Shown here piece by piece: positions 45,050-56,949 of a stretch of 64,000 nucleotides of DNA. The notes beneath the pieces were generated by a model. It did not search any database, was not told the DNA's origin, and saw only the letters and a list, made by a program, of their open reading frames with translations. Numbering within the stretch: position 1 is the first letter of the stretch; each line of letters starts with the position of its first letter. Origin of the DNA: Dryococelus australis (lineage: Eukaryota; Arthropoda; Insecta; Phasmatodea; Phasmatidae); contig CM056997.1 in the NCBI GenBank assembly GCA_029891345.1, forward strand, positions 220,782,172-220,846,171. Direction: 5' to 3'. A program made the translations under genes and the position numbers.

Positions 45050-46600
45050 AATGAAGGTCGACAACAACCAACATGATGGTCAGAGTATCGATGTAAGTTT
45101 CTCCTCAATTTCTAAATTTAGTGTTTCGATTTTTTGCTATATTCGTCGATTTGTTATGATTGGGATGGTGGTGGTGAGGAATGAGATTGTAGGTTTGGGT
45201 GGTATGGTGAACGGAAGGAAGGGTGACGTAACATCTTATGTTCCTCGAATTTTAGAATCCTTCTTTCCAATTTTTCTTGGTTTTTATAATAATTGCCAGG
45301 GGAGTTGGTGAGGGAGGGGTGAGGTGAGGTTGGTGGGATGAGCGAACTGCAGGGTAACTTTATTTTATCTTCGATTTTTTTTAAAATAATTTTCCAATTT
45401 CTTTTTTTTTTTTTTTTTTTTTTTTTTTGCGATTTTTTAATAATAATAGCTAGAGGTTTGGTTGAAGAGGTGAGGTGATGATGAGGAGAGGTTAGCAGGG
45501 GGGGGGGGGGTTGACGTGGTTGGTGCTGTAACTTGGTCGGATGAGGAGGTGGAGGGGGGCGGGTCCGCTGATCCTCCTGGTCCGCTGGACCTGTCTCGGA
45601 GTCGAGAATCCCCCTCTCCTGCTCTGAGGATTACGTCAACCATTCTGCTAAGAGCCTCTAATCTCCTTGCTCGCCTCAAGACTTTTCGACTCTTGCTTCG
45701 AGGAGATTCGTGTACATTTTCATTTTCCCTATTTCTTCTTTTTTTTTTTTTTTTTTTTTGTAAATTTGTTGTTGTTAAAAGTGATTGTTGGGGTGAAACG
45801 TGCTATTTTGTCGATAACATGGCCGTCTCAGGCAACCGGCCGCCGTGAACTCCGGCTATGACGTCATCCCAGGCGAGTAATCCGAAAATCCGATTCGTAG
45901 AATCCTGAGCCAACGCTCTCATTTTACATCTACTCCCGTACTGAGACAGTGTGTATGACCGTGGACTCGTTGCATATAAATGACCGGTGCTGTACAGAGC
46001 AATGTGGTCAGTGCCTAGTCCTCCTCGCGGTTAGTATGATTTGTGGAATTGTCGACACCTCTATGACATGAGTGGGTAACATCAATATCACCGAGCACGC
46101 ATCTGGTTGCTAGACAAGTGGTCGACACGAGTAGAGTGCGTCACATAAAATTACGTGATTGCAACACTTAAACTTGGAAACTAAAAAGTGACGGAACAGG
46201 TTATTGAGCTGGTTGGTAAATCAGTGGGATGCACCGTGGTCTTACTGCTAGGCTAGTGGAATTCAGAAAGATTAAACATTAATCGTTGTTTAATCGATGA
46301 CTAACAACAGCACACGTGATAAGTACAATTTTACTCATTCAAGTGGAACAGTTTCAACAAACCTACAGTCAGAACTGCTTATTTGGAGTAGTGAAAAATA
46401 TTTCGATTTTAGACTGTAGTGGTTGTGTCTGGTCAACTGCCATGTGAGTTGCAAGTATCTGCGCTGTCACATTAGAACTCAGTCCTTTGTTGTCAGGTGA
46501 CACACGTGTTGTTCTCACAGGATGACCAACAGCTCCTGAGTGATGGGTAGCGCAACATTTATCCACACGGAGCAAATAGCAAGCATTAATTGACGTGCGA
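45050..46600. other. T- and G-rich low-complexity DNA, no supported gene
   Basis: Holds T tracts (45,402-45,428, 45,742-45,759), a G12 run (45,499) and GAGGTGAGGTGATG words. An 80-residue minus-strand ORF at 45,437-45,679 is rich in Ser, Pro and Thr and starts with an Arg-rich helix-like piece (RRARRLEALSRMVDV), but no family is recognised. Confidence 0.35.
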
Positions 46601-46606
46601 GTGGAG

Positions 46607-46856
46607 CGGAGACGTTTCGGCGGCTCTTAACATCGAGCGAGGTCTTGAGAGCCGATAATGTAAAACGAGGTGAGTATGGAGCAGTGCCGGAATGGAAGGG
46701 CAGGGGAAACGGGAGATCCCTGAGAAAGCCCGCCGGCCAGAGGCATCGTCCGGCACGATTCGCACATGAGCAAATCCGGGAGCGACCCCGTCGGGAATCG
46801 AACCGGGTTCGCCTAGGTGGGAAGCAAGCGCTCTAGCCGCTGTGCCACCGCGGCCC
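46607..46856 (-). mobile_element. tRNA-derived SINE, copy 6, near-complete
   Basis: Minus strand: GGGGCCGCGGTGGCACAGCGG (A box TGGCACAGCGG), GGTTCGATTCC (perfect B box), GATTTGCTCATGTGCGAATC, GGGCTTTCTCAGGGATCTCC, GCCCTTCCATTCCGGCACTG, GGCTCTCAAGACCTCG and TTAAGAGCCGCCGAAACGTC. The A and B boxes are intact, making this the best template for the family. Confidence 0.88.
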
Positions 46857-46859
46857 CTA

Positions 46860-47754
46860 TTTGGCGTGCGAGGCTCTCTAATAACTTCCAGGAATAGTAA
46901 CTATTTGTTTTTAAGACTTTGTGGACTTTTAATTTTGGATAATGATAACATGGAAATAATAGCAGCATTGCGTGCTACACAGATGTATTTCGTGGTGTTC
47001 CGAATGAACCGTACAAATGCTAAATAGAAGTTGCGGAAAACGAAACTGGAAATTAATTGTAACACTGCCTCTGCCTTTAACTGTGTACCCTAGAAGCGAT
47101 AAAGGAGACTTTTAACCCAGGTGAGGTGCGAAAGGCGTTTTGTTTTGGTTGAATTCGGGGGGTGGAGGGAAGGGGTTTTGGGATGGCGGTTGGAGAAAGG
47201 AAGGGGGAGGGATGGACTGCAGGCAGTCACCTCTGAAAGACGAATACTGAGGCCGTGTTCCAATTCGTTCCCAGTTTCCTTTTTTAGTAATTTGTATTTA
47301 ACATTTTGCAAAGTTAAGTCGGGACTCCATGACATTCAGCTGTTGGCTAGTATGCCATGCTACTATCATTTTTGTACAATTATTAATATAAAACTTAAAA
47401 GCCACAAAGTATTAAAATACAGTAACTAGTAATATTCCCCGAAAGTCGTTAGAGGAACGTTTAAAATTTGAAATAGAGAATATAAAACAAATTAATATGA
47501 TACGTAATTGTTATTTTTAAAAAATTGTGTCACGAGGATTTACCTTTTTCATGAATAATTCGGCAACTTGTTTTGTGAAAGAATTATTGTGAGTACAATA
47601 AACATTTATTGATTCCAATAACGTCGCATTTATGTGCATTTAAACATTTCAAACAGACCAAACAAATATGGCGGCAATTTGGTAATTTGTATGCAGTAAT
47701 TTGTCAGTCTATAAACTGACAAAACGAAAATTAGAAAAATACGTCATAGATTTA
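46860..47754. other. AT-rich DNA, no gene seen
   Basis: A G-rich patch lies at 47,150-47,220. No recognisable coding domain or RNA. Confidence 0.4.
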
Positions 47755-48190
47755 GTAGACAACGCAGGTCACATGATCATTTTGTAGACAACGCAGGTTA
47801 CATAATCATTTAGTAGACAACGCAGGTCACATGATCATTTAGTAGACAACGCAGGTTACATGATCATTTAGTAGACAACGCCGGTCACATGATCATTTTG
47901 TAGACAACGCAGGTTACATGATCATTTAGTAGATAACGCAGGTTACATGATCATTTTGTAGACAACGCAGGTCACATGATCATTTTGTAGACAACGCAGG
48001 TCATATGATCATTTTGTAGACAACGCAGGTCACATGATCATTTTGTAGACAACGCAGGTCACATGATCATTTTGTAGACAACGCAGGTCATATGATCATT
48101 TTGTAGACAACGCAGGTTACATGATCATTTAGTAGACAACGCAGGTCACATGATCATTTTGTAGACAACGCAGGTCACATGATCATTTTG
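47755..48190 (+). repeat. 29-bp minisatellite, 15 copies
   Basis: Unit GTAGACAACGCAGGTCACAT + GATCATTTT. Variants are GGTTAC for GGTCAC, TTTAG for TTTTG and GGTCATATG. Every unit contains the near-palindrome RTGATCAT. Confidence 0.95.
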
Positions 48191-48964
48191 GTTCAAATGC
48201 TGTTCACAGTAAAGTGAGTATTTTTGAGGCCCGAGTTACTTTTTCATTTCAGCGAGTTTTTAATTTTTTTAACGACCTTTATAAATATTGCCATTTAAGT
48301 AATAAACATAGTGTGCATATTCTACCGCACTGTGAAGTTAACGTCCAAGGCTTAAATAAAATACATTTATTGACTATTATTAGAAATGAGAGGGCTTTCA
48401 AAAGTGCTCACTTTATCGCGAACAAACGTGCCAGTCGGAACACGTTCTGAGACAACGTCGTCTTCTCCGTAGGGTAAGACCAATCTACAGCTAATCGTCT
48501 CCCATTAGTCGGCTTTGCCATGTAAAATGCAGTTGCACGAAAGGGAAACGTCATCAAAATCCATTTTATTGGTTGTGTAACGTCCTAATGCCCGGTTGCA
48601 TCATTAACAGCACTGAACCAAGATTCTAAGATCACGATCTGCAGTTGAACCCGAGTTCCAATGTACGAGTGTTGCGCCAACACGAACGGCCGAATTCCGA
48701 TCGTAGATCTCTTGATCTCGGTTCGGAACAAGGATGAGATGAAACACTGTTTGTGATTGGCTCTCATTTCGTGACATCATGTTGCAACTGTTTACTATGA
48801 AGTTCGGAGACAATTAATAAATTTTTGTGGATATTATCTCGTAAGACTAGGATTTCTCGCCTTATAATTTAGTTCAATGCACTGCAAAATTTCCGTTTCG
48901 GTTGTTTTGTTTTATTGGAAACTCTTTGCACATATTTTTTTCGTTATTTTCAATGTAAATTTTA
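48191..48964. other. unassigned DNA
   Basis: A segment at 48,595-48,730 (GGTTGCATCATTAACAGCAC, GATCACGATCTGCAGTTGAACC, CTTGATCTCGGTTCGGAAC) loosely resembles 49,880-50,010 (ATGGTGCAACA, GAACCAGGATCAAGCC). They may be diverged copies of one short element, but this is not certain. Confidence 0.35.
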
Positions 48965-49219
48965 TTGAAGAAGATAGTGTATGTACATAGAACTAGATGG
49001 TGCGATGTTTTATTGAAGAAGATAGTGTATGTACATAGAACTAGATGGTGCGATGTTTTATTGAAGAAGATAGTGTATGTACATAGAACTAGATGGTGCG
49101 ATGTTTTATTGAAGAAGATAGTGTATGTACATAGAACTAGATGGTGCGATGTTTTATTGAAGAAGATAGTGTATGTACATAGAACTAGACGGTGCGATGT
49201 TTTATCTGTTTTAAGTTAA
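48965..49219 (+). repeat. 48-bp tandem repeat, five copies, open in one frame
   Basis: ATTGAAGAAGATAGTGTATG and the next 28 bp repeat five times almost perfectly. The last unit has AGACGG for AGATGG. The frame encodes a 16-residue unit ending RTRWCDVLL, giving an 84-residue ORF. No other support for coding exists. Confidence 0.93.
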
Positions 49220-51930
49220 ATAATAGTTGTACGAATTTTACTAAAGATTTATTCAAGTGTGTTCATGTTGTTTTGAATTCCAAAAAAAAAAGTTATTTAT
49301 GCACTTTCTGTTAGTGAGTGTATTTTCAAACTACAATTGTCAGCCACGGCTTCTATTTCGAGAGTAAGCAAATTCGACGTTACATTTAGCTCTTGCGGAA
49401 AATTAGCAGAGTTTGTGATATTCTGAATGGCTTTTCCAGTTTGGTTTGCTTGAAGGGATAAGCATGGATTTCGTTCTCTCTTTACGAAACACTAAAACCA
49501 TCTTTAATTAAATAAATCCATGTATCTTAAGCTTTTGTAAAATGTCTCAATTTACATTTTACAACAATAAAAACAACTGAATCCATTTTTAAAGTATTAA
49601 GATATTACTAAGTTTATTTTTAGTAAATATATATATATATAAAACAGTGTTTTTATCTTCACTTAACCTATATCCAACACAGATATTTATTATTTTCTGA
49701 GCTTTATAAACACTTAAAATGTATTATTTTCTGTCAAACAGAGCTTAGATATGGAACGGTTGAATGTTTATTCCATTTTAAAATAAAATTTGTTTTTCAA
49801 TGTAACTTGAACATTTTAAAATAACGCACTTGTATTTACGTGATCCGAGATAATCGTCGTGAACCACCAAAGTGCACAGTTCAAGACGAGGTTCAAACTG
49901 ATCTTAGTTCTGCGCGCCAAACACAATGGTGCAACATCCAAGTGTTCTGAACCAGGATCAAGCCGGTATTTGATCCTAGATCATTGCTCAACCTCAATGG
50001 TGCAACAGGGTATAAGAACAGCTCGGCTATTGTCAGGCAGTGATGACTGATTGGAGAAAGAATTTCCATTTTTCGCATTGTTTTGTCGCGTGGAATCGGT
50101 CAAATTAAATAATTAATTCATTTTAGGAGCAGGGAATGTACCTATCAATACTTTCGAAAGCTACACACTACACAGGAGGTGAGATATTGCTCCCGCTGCC
50201 TTCGCACAGCGGTTCACGAGGGCTATGGCGACGACAGGTGTTTACACTCACCGCCTAGTATGATCAGTCCAAAGTCTCCCGGCTGAAGGAACTCTTAGTT
50301 ATCGTTTCCTCTCAGAGGCGTTTAGGCCTAATACCACGGTTGGTAGCTTCGCAACAGCGATCTTTCGAGCGAGTGCACGAAACAGCGGGCCTCGTAGTGA
50401 ACAGGAATAATGTGTGGAGATGAGCGACACGACAACCCACAGCGCTGAGACCATGTGCAGTTCCGGGTCACCTCGCGTTTGTGGAAGGAGCTAAGCAGGA
50501 GGAGGCGGGCAAGCTGCTCGTACAAATAAAAGGAAATGGAACGGAAAGAGGAGTGGGAATTGTGTTGCCAAGCAAGCCGCCCTCTACAGCTCGTCTTGTG
50601 CGTTGTCGATGGTTATCGGTCGGTGCTGTACCGGGACAGCCAGGCCCGGGTCTTCAGATGTTGCACCGACTCGGCCTGTCTCACGACTGTGCATGCCCGG
50701 TATAAATCACAGAATATCCGTGCCACAATCTCCCCGGCCGATTTCTTATCCCCCTGGCCCCCTCCTCCGTGCTCCACAACCTATAATTAATAAATCTATA
50801 TTTCCGCCGTCTAATTAAGACAACATTGAAAACATTAAGGCCATAAATATCGTGGCTTCGTGGTCTGAGTACTCCCTACCCGCGCTGCGCTGGAGGGGCA
50901 TTATGGGAAATGTAACTTTATTTATTGTCAGGGGTATAAATTTTTAGGTCGGGACCGAAACACTTTCTCTCTGCTCGTCTTCTGTTTTCTCCGATAATTT
51001 GTGTCTGCCTTTATAATCGATGCTTCCAATTTGTTCGCATTTACATCTGCATACAGGTTATAACATGTACCGTACGTTCACTCCGGTAAAAAAAAAAAAA
51101 TGAAATAATAAAATATAAAATGCAAAAGAAAACATCAAAATAAAGTTTTTTTTTTTTTTGTTTGCTAAGGAACGATAGAGCAGTTCATCCAAGTCCGTGA
51201 TCAATACGTAAACATATAAGTAAGGCATGTTGTCAGAATTCTTGAAGTACAACCTTGAACGTGAAATGAAGCTACGGAGTTGCCAGTCCTAATCAAGCAC
51301 AAATACTTACTTTCACAAAAAAAAAAAAGCAAATAGTAATTTGCTGTTGTAACCAATACAACTGCAAGACTGCAGATCACGGTGACTTGATATCGCGTGG
51401 TCACTACAATAACAGTTACGTAACAATAAGTTTAGGATCAGTGTACCAGTCGTAATACAAAAGCTATCAGCAACACAAATAAGATTGTATCGCATACGTT
51501 TAGGAAATACTACCTCTGTGTGCACATCAGTGTAAAAAGTGCTACAGCGTCAAAAATTGGTGCTAATCGATAAAATACTACATTGAGATCAATAAAAATT
51601 ACAAATTGCTGAGTGATCTGATTGAACAATTTTATTTCCGATTCCTTTGCCCTAAGACTATCCTTAATTCAACTGATATGTGGGATCTAAACTCATAACG
51701 CGTACACTGTTTAAAAAATTTCCTTAATTTTACAGAAAATTCTGGTAATAATTTAACCAGAAGTGTGCGTAAACTCTCCTTAAAATTACGGACATGTTGA
51801 TTTTAAAAAATATACATGTTCCGCAAATTTCACACAACTTCCCGCGAATTCACGGCACAAATGCGTTAATTTCCTGGTTAATTTTCTGTATTCCCAGATT
51901 TAAAAAAAAAAGAAAGAAAATTAGAATACT
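49220..51930. other. unassigned DNA
   Basis: AT-rich up to about 50,150, then a GC-richer part (50,200-50,800) with overlapping ORFs in three frames and no recognisable domain. TA microsatellite at 49,628-49,640, A and T runs at 51,089, 51,147 and 51,318. Confidence 0.35.
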
Positions 51931-52145
51931 CCTCTCCCTCCAAAGCAAACCGGGTTCAATCCTCGGTCGCGTCACTCCGTTTTCGCAAGTGGGAATCGTG
52001 ACGGATGACGCCGCTGATCGACAGATTTCCATGCGGATCTCCCGTTTACCCATTTCTTGCATTCCGGCCCAGCTCCATTTTCACCTCATTTCACCCTCAC
52101 CGAGTCTCAAGACGTCGTTTGTAAGAGCCGCCCAAATGTCTCAAA
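51931..52145 (+). mobile_element. tRNA-derived SINE, copy 7, 5'-truncated
   Basis: Starts in the head just before the B box (CGGGTTCAATCCTCGG), continues with TTTCGCAAGTGGGAATCGTG, GATGACGCCGCTGATCG, TTCTTGCATTCCGGCCCAGC, GAGTCTCAAGACGTCG and ends GTAAGAGCCGCCCAAATGTC. The A box is missing. Confidence 0.8.
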
Positions 52146-53585
52146 TCAATTCGACTCTTGCAGATCTCAGGATAACGTTGTAAGATCTCTTATAAACGGG
52201 TAATGGAACCTACATGCAGTTTACTGTCTTCCGATATTACAAGCCCAGTTCCTACCTAACTGCGGAGCTGGAAAAAGTGCGGACATTCTCAATGTCACCT
52301 TTGCTTTCAAAATAAAAATTATGGTTAGTGAAATTGCATATGTTATTGTGTTTGTTCTAGTTTCTGTGAATCACTTCCTACAAAGTTTTTACAAATTAAA
52401 AAAATTGAAAATAATTGGTAAACTTTTCTCTCATCACTCGCAAGTATAGCGGCTAACTTTATAAACAAAGTTTTGTTAAATTTATTTTTTTAAAGTACAT
52501 TATAGCCGAAATTAAACAAAAATTTTGTTTAAAAGTTATTTTCTTTCAAAAATAACCTTAATTTGCTAAGTTGAATTTTTCATTTATCAACACGCATTGG
52601 TGTTCTTATAAAATAGATCGATTTGCTCAAGATCTTGCAATTAAAACTTATTGATAAACGACAATTTTGGATAATTCCTTTTGGTTCTCTAGTGTGTCAG
52701 TTGCTACAAGTTAGCGGCTGCTCTCCCGGTGTAATAACATTTGGCAATGCTGTAGCACATAAAACTGGAATTAACAGTGAAATGGCTATTTATATTATAT
52801 ATATATAGACCTACACACATAAGTGTAAAAGATTTTTAGACGACGAACTTCAGTAGCATATGCCAGCAAAATGGCGTTCATGTTGAACGACATTTCAGAA
52901 CACCATTCGACAGTCAGAGCCTGGTAAGATTGCTCGACTGCAGTTAAACCAGTATGAAGTTTTTCGCATCACGCAATAGCCAAACATTCACTAGGCCTGA
53001 TCAAGAGCCTCGTGCAACCAATCAGAAAATGGGTACGCCCACATGAAATGAGCTGCCAAGTACTTATCTACGCTAGCAGTTTCAACACTGGTGGATAGGA
53101 CTGAAATATATGTATACTATTCCAGTAGTAGTAGTCCAGTGCCGCTATATAGGCGTAATATAATGATCGGTAGAACAGAATGTAAATAGCAGTAAACAGT
53201 TAATAGCCAGGGTGAAATGCAGGGAATCCGCGTTACTATAACCTTCTAAGCAATTTGGTGTAGATATTTTACAATATTATATGAGAAGTTAGGAAAAGAG
53301 GTTCTGGGGCAGGAGCTTGGGGCTGGGGACACGGGGAAACACGGCCGCCATCTGGGATAACCTCATTTTCAAGAAAATTCGCACAGAAAATGACCAAAAT
53401 CACCACAGATGACTGCTAAACCGTCCAAATTGAGCACAATTTCGCACACATAGACTTCATGCTCTTGCGTTCCGGTGGCTGTTTGCGGAATGGGGCTTGA
53501 AATTACTCAATTTGCGGGATGTGGATGGAAATTTCTCAATTGAGGAAATTTTTCAGCCATAATGCTTAAGCGTTCCACCTCGACA
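52146..53585. other. AT-rich DNA, no gene seen
   Basis: No recognisable element. A short TATATA tract lies near 52,797. ORFs are short and featureless. Confidence 0.4.
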
Positions 53586-53589
53586 GTGG

Positions 53590-54060
53590 CCAACTTTACA
53601 CTGACTAGCAATATGGTGGCCCTGTCGATTAATCCAGTGGCGCCTATCTAGCACTGAGTAGTATCCTGGCTGTGGACTTAGGCCAATATTGACTAGTAAT
53701 GTGGCAGCCCAGGTCCCCGAGGCCACTCGCACAGATTACCACATGGTGGCCAGTAATAAATCCCTGTCGTATGTTCTGATGGACTTGCACTGACTAGCAA
53801 GATGGTGACCCTGGTTCCCGAAGACACATAACTTGGCACTGACAAGCAAAATGGCGGTCAGTCAGAAATCCCTATCGTATGTTCCAGAAGACTGGCACCG
53901 GCTAGCAAGATGGCAGCCCAGGTCCCACACCGAAGCCACTGACTGACTATGTCACCCGGGGTACCCAAATCGAAGCCACCTGCCCTGCCAAGGATGGAGA
54001 GAGTTCCCACCCGGACACCATCTTGGCACTGTCTAGAAATATGGTGGCCCGGTTACCCAT
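53590..54060 (+). repeat. degenerate repeats with YY1/PHO-like ATGGYGGCC motifs
   Basis: The phrase CACTGACTAGCAAGATGGTG recurs in variant form near 53,600, 53,690, 53,789, 53,838, 53,897 and 54,030, spaced about 50-130 bp apart and mixed with CCCAGGTCCC and AATCCCTGTCGTATGTTC phrases. Several copies contain ATGGTGGCC, ATGGCGGTC or ATGGCAGCC, similar to the GCCAT core bound by YY1/Pleiohomeotic. Binding is a guess. Confidence 0.55.
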
Positions 54061-54349
54061 TTCACTCACTGAATGTGCCCTTGCACAATCCTGCGGGCTG
54101 TTCGCACATTTCTTATTAATCGTGCGGAAGTTGAGGAATTTCCCTCCGGATTGTGCATTCATAATGCACAATAATTCCTGGTGGCCATCTTGGTGTCCCG
54201 ACTTCATAATGTTGCATTTCGTCGATGTCCCGTTGACTCCATAGGTGCAGGTAGGAAGGTTCTGGAGTCTCCCTGCCAGTCACACACGGACATGACAGCA
54301 ACATCCATCAAGCCTGAAGAATGTTCGAGTTCATACTCTGCTGCAACGT

Positions 54350-56035
54350 TTCTCTTCATTATTAGTTGTAATTTCCGAACCGTTTAAGATAGCACTACCA
54401 AAATCTTAACATAGACATCACCTATGACAAGGGAAAAGACCGAATGGTCAGGTATGTCCTGTGTCAACTTACAAGCATAGCTGGAAGTAATTTCCGAGCT
54501 CTTAAGACATAGTTGACAATTTCACAACATAGACATCGCCCATGACAAGGAAAAGGTCCAAAGGGTCAAGTATTGTGAATGTTTCATTATAAGCATACAT
54601 GGTTGTTTTTTCCCATTCTGTGTAATATATAGTCACCAAAATCATAAAATATTCGTCATCTTCCTCAAGAAAAAGGACCGAATGGTCATGTATGAACTAT
54701 GTCAACTTATAAAAATATTTGATTGTAATTTCCGAACCACTTAAGATAAAGTTACAATTTTCATAACATAGGCATCTCCCTTGACAATGATAAGGACCGA
54801 AGGGTCAAGTATGACCTATGTCTACTTATAAGCATAGTTGACTAATTTCCTAAATGCTTAATATATAGAAGCCAAAATCATAAAATATGCATCATCCATA
54901 ACAAGGAAACATACCAAAGGGTCGAGTATTATATATGTGAACTTATAAGCATAGTTGCCTGTAACTTCAAAACTGCTTAATATATATTTATCAAACTTAT
55001 AACATAGGAATCACCCACAACAAGGAAAATTACCAAAGTGTCAAGTATGACCTAGCACTACTTATAAGCATAGTTTGCAGTAATTTCCAAACTCTATATT
55101 ATATAATCTCCAAAATCATATCATATGATTCAACCACTATAAGGAAAAGGGCCGAATGGTCAAGTATGACCTATATATACTTATAAGTACAATTGGCTAC
55201 AGTTTCTGAACCACTTAATATATAGTTATCTAATTCCTAACATATTTATAATCCATGACATCAAAAAGAACCTAAGTGTCAAGTATGACTTATGTCTACT
55301 TATAAGCATACTTGGCTGTTATTTTCTAATCACTTAAAAAATAGCTATCAAATTCATAATATATGCATCACTCACAAGGAAAAGGACCAAATGGTCAAGT
55401 ATGACAGATGTCGACTTATAAGCATAATTGAATGTAACTTCCGAATCTTTGAAGATAAAGTTGTCAAATTCATGATGTAGGCATCACCCCAGATGATGAG
55501 ATCAAATGTGTCCAATGTCTACTTATAAGCATAGTTGGCAGTAATTTCCAAAGTGGGTAAAATATAATTGCCAAATTCAGAACATTGGCATTGCCTCAAA
55601 TGACAAGAAGGCACTCAAGGCCAAATATGGCATATGCCTTATTTTTTAGCATAGTTGGATGTAATTTTCGAACTATTGAAGATAGATTTGACAAATTCAT
55701 AACATATACATCACCACAGATGATAAGTGTCACAGGGCCAAGTATGCCTATGTTTCCTTCATAGTGGCATGTAATTTCCGAACTGTTCAAAATGCAACTA
55801 CCATAATCATACCATAGGCATCACCCCAGATGAAGATAGACCCAAAGGGGAAAGTATGACATAAGAGCACTTATAAGCAATGTTGACCATTAATATACAA
55901 ATAGTAAATTCATAACATAGGTATCGCCCTCCCGGCAATGAAAAGGTCGGGTCAAGTTTGACCTAATAGAACTTATAAGCATAGTTGAACGTAACATCCG
56001 AACCTTTAAACACAATTAGAGACTTCTGAACATAG
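54350..56035 (+). repeat. ~117-bp AT-rich diverged satellite-like array, about 14 units
   Basis: Units share, in order, ACTTATAAGCATAGTTGGCT, GTAATTTCCGAACCACTTAA, CATAACATAGGCATCACCC, ACAAGGAAAAGGACCGAA and GGTCAAGTATGACCTATG. The TTATAAGCAT landmark returns about every 110-120 bp (54,588, 54,829, 54,945, 55,064, 55,181, 55,301, 55,415, 55,526 and so on). Units differ by many substitutions and small indels, so the array is old. Confidence 0.88.
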
Positions 56036-56342
56036 TAATAGCCCCAGACAATGAGAGGGATTGTAGTGTCATAATAAGTGAACTACCTTAGGTCAAGCAT
56101 GTTCCGAGAGCACACAGATAGAGAGAGATGTGTTAGAGCTCCAGACCAGGCAAGTCATAAACTTACCAACCAGCAGCCTGGCCGAAATAACTGATACTGA
56201 ACCATTACCAAGGAGAGAGAAAGTCGACACTGCTAGACACCAAAGCAAGCAGCATTTACTAATCAATGTGCAAGCACCTAGTTATGTTAGGAAAAAAAAA
56301 TACCACTGTAAAGTGTAAAGGAACAATAAGTTCAACACATCG

Positions 56343-56940
56343 ATGCAATATAAAATAGTTATAAGTACTTACCAATCAGTACAAGTGCAGGGTGAGTATG
56401 ATGATAGACAAGACCAGACCACCATGGCCAGACCGACCTCCTTACGAAACGTAATCCATCGGCCATCACTAGAAGTGGAACTTATAGCCGACCTGCACCT
56501 GTGTACTGATTACTTACAGATAGTCGTACTCCCTCTTCAACCAACATTCGTGAACCGATCCTTCAATGCAAGGGCTGTCTCTGTGCACGAGCCGCCGACC
56601 TTTCATATACATATTTACAAGCAGTCATACTCATGTACCGAGCAAGTAATTGCAGGTAGACATAATCTGCCTGACCTTCAATCCACGTACTTATATCATG
56701 TCCTCCACCACAGGAGCCCAGGAGCATGCACAGCCTATACACATGTGGTTCGTCATCAACTGTGCCTTCAGTGCGAAGGACAATTGTCGCAACAGCCATC
56801 CCAGACATGACCACCATGGGCAGAACGATCCTGAGTAAATTAAACCAACCAACAGCAAAAATGTGCGCCACATGAGTAGCTTGGGAATCTGCTGTTGGCC
56901 GTAAGTTGAGATTTTGTGCAGGCATTTCGAAGGATGGTAC
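56343..56940 (+). pseudogene. fragment related to the zinc-finger cluster
   Basis: A 155-residue ORF lies at 56,343-56,810. The segment GCCGACCTGCACCTGTGTAC and following bases (about 56,490-56,600) resembles 57,985-58,060 (TTCAACCTGCACCTGTGTAC ... CAGATAGTC) in the plus arm of the cluster. No complete finger is readable. The minus-strand ORF over the same bases is probably a shadow. Confidence 0.35.
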
Positions 56941-56949
56941 TAGCATATA

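Noticed and set aside
45437-45848. Overlapping Ser/Pro-rich ORFs on both strands
   Set aside because: Low-complexity composition and no domain. Coding status is unsupported.
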